From NCBI RefSeq assembly GCF_001465595.2, contig NZ_CP013481.2, positions 2,480,001 through 2,544,000 on the forward strand: a stretch of 64,000 nucleotides of DNA. Direction: 5' to 3'. A model generated the notes under the pieces. The model was not told where the DNA came from, did no database searches, and saw only the letters and a list, made by a program, of their open reading frames with translations. The position numbers and the translations under genes are program-made. This document shows, one piece after another, positions 62,719-64,000 of the stretch. Numbering within the stretch: position 1 is the stretch's first letter; each line of letters starts with the position of its first letter. The stretch comes from Pandoraea apista. Lineage in GTDB: Bacteria > Pseudomonadota > Gammaproteobacteria > Burkholderiales > Burkholderiaceae.

Positions 62719-64000
62719 TTGAAACAAAACGAAGAATCCCAGGACCTGCACGCACGCGATGCCGGTGCCGAAGCACGCGCGCCGGAAGGCGAGGGCGGCG
62801 ATGACAAGGCGTCGCGCCGCGGTTTGCGCCGTGGCCCGCGTAGTCTGATTGCCCGCCGTCGTGCGGCTCAGCAAGCCAAGCGCGAAGGCGAGGACGGCGG
62901 CGCAGGCGAGTCCGCCTCGCCGGAAGCCGCGTATGGCGCACCGTCCGACGACGCACCGCAAGGCGCTGCATCGGGCGCCGAGGGCGCACCATCGGCCGCT
63001 CAGGGGCGCGCACGCAATGGCGCCCGCAAGCCGCGTGGCGGCAAGCGTGACGGTGCCTCGCAGGCGTCGCAGCCGACTCAGGCTGGCGGCGGTGGCGCCA
63101 ACGGCGCTGCCCCGGGCGGCAGGGCGCCGCAAGGGGCCAAGGGCCGTGGTCGCAAGGGGGCGCCCGGTGCAGGCGGTGCCCGAGGCAATGCTGGCGGCAA
63201 GGGCGACGACGATCTGTTCTCGTTCGTGACGTCGGGTGGCTTCGACAGCGAAGAGTCCGATGGCGACGCCAAGGCTGCGGCCAAGCGCGGTCGCCGTCCG
63301 GCTGACCGCCGCGTGCTTTCTCCTGACGATGAAGCGCCGAAGCTGCACAAGGTGCTCGCCGAAGCCGGCATGGGTTCGCGTCGCGAGATGGAAGAACTGA
63401 TTCTCGCCGGGCGCGTGTCTGTTAACGCAGAGCCTGCCCACATCGGCCAGCGCATTCTGCCGACCGATCAGGTTCGTATCAACGGCAAGCTCGTCAAGCG
63501 TCGTATCACGAGCAAGCCGCCCCGCGTGCTCCTGTATCACAAGCCGTCGGGCGAAATCGTCAGCCATGCCGATCCGGAAGGCCGCGCGTCGGTGTTCGAC
63601 CGTCTGCCGCCGATGAAGACCGCCAAGTGGCTCGCCGTGGGGCGTTTGGACTTCAATACGGAAGGCCTGCTGATCCTCACGACATCGGGCGACCTGGCAA
63701 ACCGGTTCATGCATCCGCGTTACGAAATCGAGCGTGAATACGCTGTGCGTACCGTGGGGCAACTGAGCGAAGCGTCTCGCCAGCAACTGCTGCACGGCAT
63801 CAAGCTCGATGACGGCGAGGCCAATTTCCTGCGCCTGAAAGATGGTGGAGGCGAGGGCTCGAATCATTGGTATCACGTGGCTCTGGCCGAAGGCCGGAAC
63901 CGCGAAGTGCGTCGTATGTTCGATGCTGCGGGCCTGATGGTGAGCCGTCTGATTCGTACGCGTTACGGCCCGTTGACGCTCCCGCGCGGGCTCAAGCGCG
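62719..64000 (+). CDS. rluB: 23S rRNA pseudouridine synthase RluB, 3' end cut by window
   Basis: RluB makes pseudouridine 2605 in 23S rRNA. The window holds 427 codons and the frame is still open. Residues 1-200 are a disordered Gly/Ala/Arg/Lys-rich region ([28 protein letters not shown]) typical of Burkholderiales RluB; then come an S4 domain ([30 protein letters not shown]) and the catalytic domain with Asp in [13 protein letters not shown], plus [11 protein letters not shown]. The start is set at the TTG at 62719, five bases after GAGG; the GTG just before it (62716) is too close to that site. Confidence 0.93.
   Translation, partial: MKQNEESQDLHARDAGAEARAPEGEGGDDKASRRGLRRGPRSLIARRRAAQQAKREGEDGGAGESASPEAAYGAPSDDAPQGAASGAEGAPSAAQGRARNGARKPRGGKRDGASQASQPTQAGGGGANGAAPGGRAPQGAKGRGRKGAPGAGGARGNAGGKGDDDLFSFVTSGGFDSEESDGDAKAAAKRGRRPADRRVLSPDDEAPKLHKVLAEAGMGSRREMEELILAGRVSVNAEPAHIGQRILPTDQVRINGKLVKRRITSKPPRVLLYHKPSGEIVSHADPEGRASVFDRLPPMKTAKWLAVGRLDFNTEGLLILTTSGDLANRFMHPRYEIEREYAVRTVGQLSEASRQQLLHGIKLDDGEANFLRLKDGGGEGSNHWYHVALAEGRNREVRRMFDAAGLMVSRLIRTRYGPLTLPRGLKR

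Noticed and set aside
62677..63876. A 399-codon open frame opposite rluB
   Set aside because: Antisense shadow of the repetitive basic region; RluB domains on plus are clear.

Overview
The window is GC-rich, densely coded bacterial chromosome. Several things point to a betaproteobacterium of the Burkholderiaceae, most like Pandoraea/Burkholderia: a glnA-ntrB-ntrC cluster, a DUF4148 protein, a RluB with a long basic Gly/Ala-rich N-terminus, an ArgA of the fused kinase-like/GNAT type, and the overall codon style. This placement is an inference from protein resemblance. No rRNA, prophage, transposase, integrase or CRISPR array was seen.

Layout. 1-6.2 kb: end of an S-formylglutathione hydrolase, pdxY, a solitary elongation factor G with a strong terminator, and a chemoreceptor. 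6.2-12 kb: a BNR beta-propeller gene paired with a MoaD/ThiS-like gene, small proteins, three identical tRNA-Lys(CUU) genes separated by terminator hairpins, DUF4148, a LysE-type exporter and a rhodanese. 12-17 kb: the nitrogen-control cluster glnA-ntrB-ntrC, with a sigma-54 promoter and NtrC-type sites upstream, then a lone rfbD. 18-24.5 kb: a 951-residue pentapeptide-repeat protein with a large unassigned C-terminus, a PilZ/YcgR-like protein, xth, ribE and two small hypotheticals. 24.6-31.9 kb: chaA, a GntR-SDR-FAH-SDR catabolic operon with a clear palindromic operator, tag-rlmJ, and an RsuA-like pseudouridine synthase that seems to lack a canonical start codon. 32-38 kb: a tightly overlapped operon (AhpD-like protein, acyl-CoA-dehydrogenase-like flavoprotein, three ABC importer genes) behind an AraC regulator. 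38.3-40.9 kb: two copies of tRNA-Leu(CAG) within ~180-bp direct repeats, bracketing a LysR gene and a wrecked aldo/keto reductase gene. 41-57 kb: housekeeping genes (rnr, rlmB, tal, rpiA, yggX, argA, hrpA) mixed with membrane and exported proteins. 57-64 kb: cinA-like, a quinone oxidoreductase with a divergent LysR, an fnr-type regulator, scpB and the start of rluB, cut by the window edge.

Functional links. NtrB/NtrC should drive glnA through the sigma-54 promoter. tal and rpiA are divergent pentose-phosphate genes. The GntR operon probably oxidises a 2-keto-3-deoxy sugar acid such as 2-keto-3-deoxy-L-fuconate. The 32-37 kb operon looks like import plus flavin-dependent oxidation of an organic S or N compound.

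The best candidates for undescribed biology are the pentapeptide-repeat protein (SopA/NleL-like layout), the MoaD-like/BNR pair, the AhpD/ACAD/ABC operon, and the tRNA-Leu-bracketed cassette.
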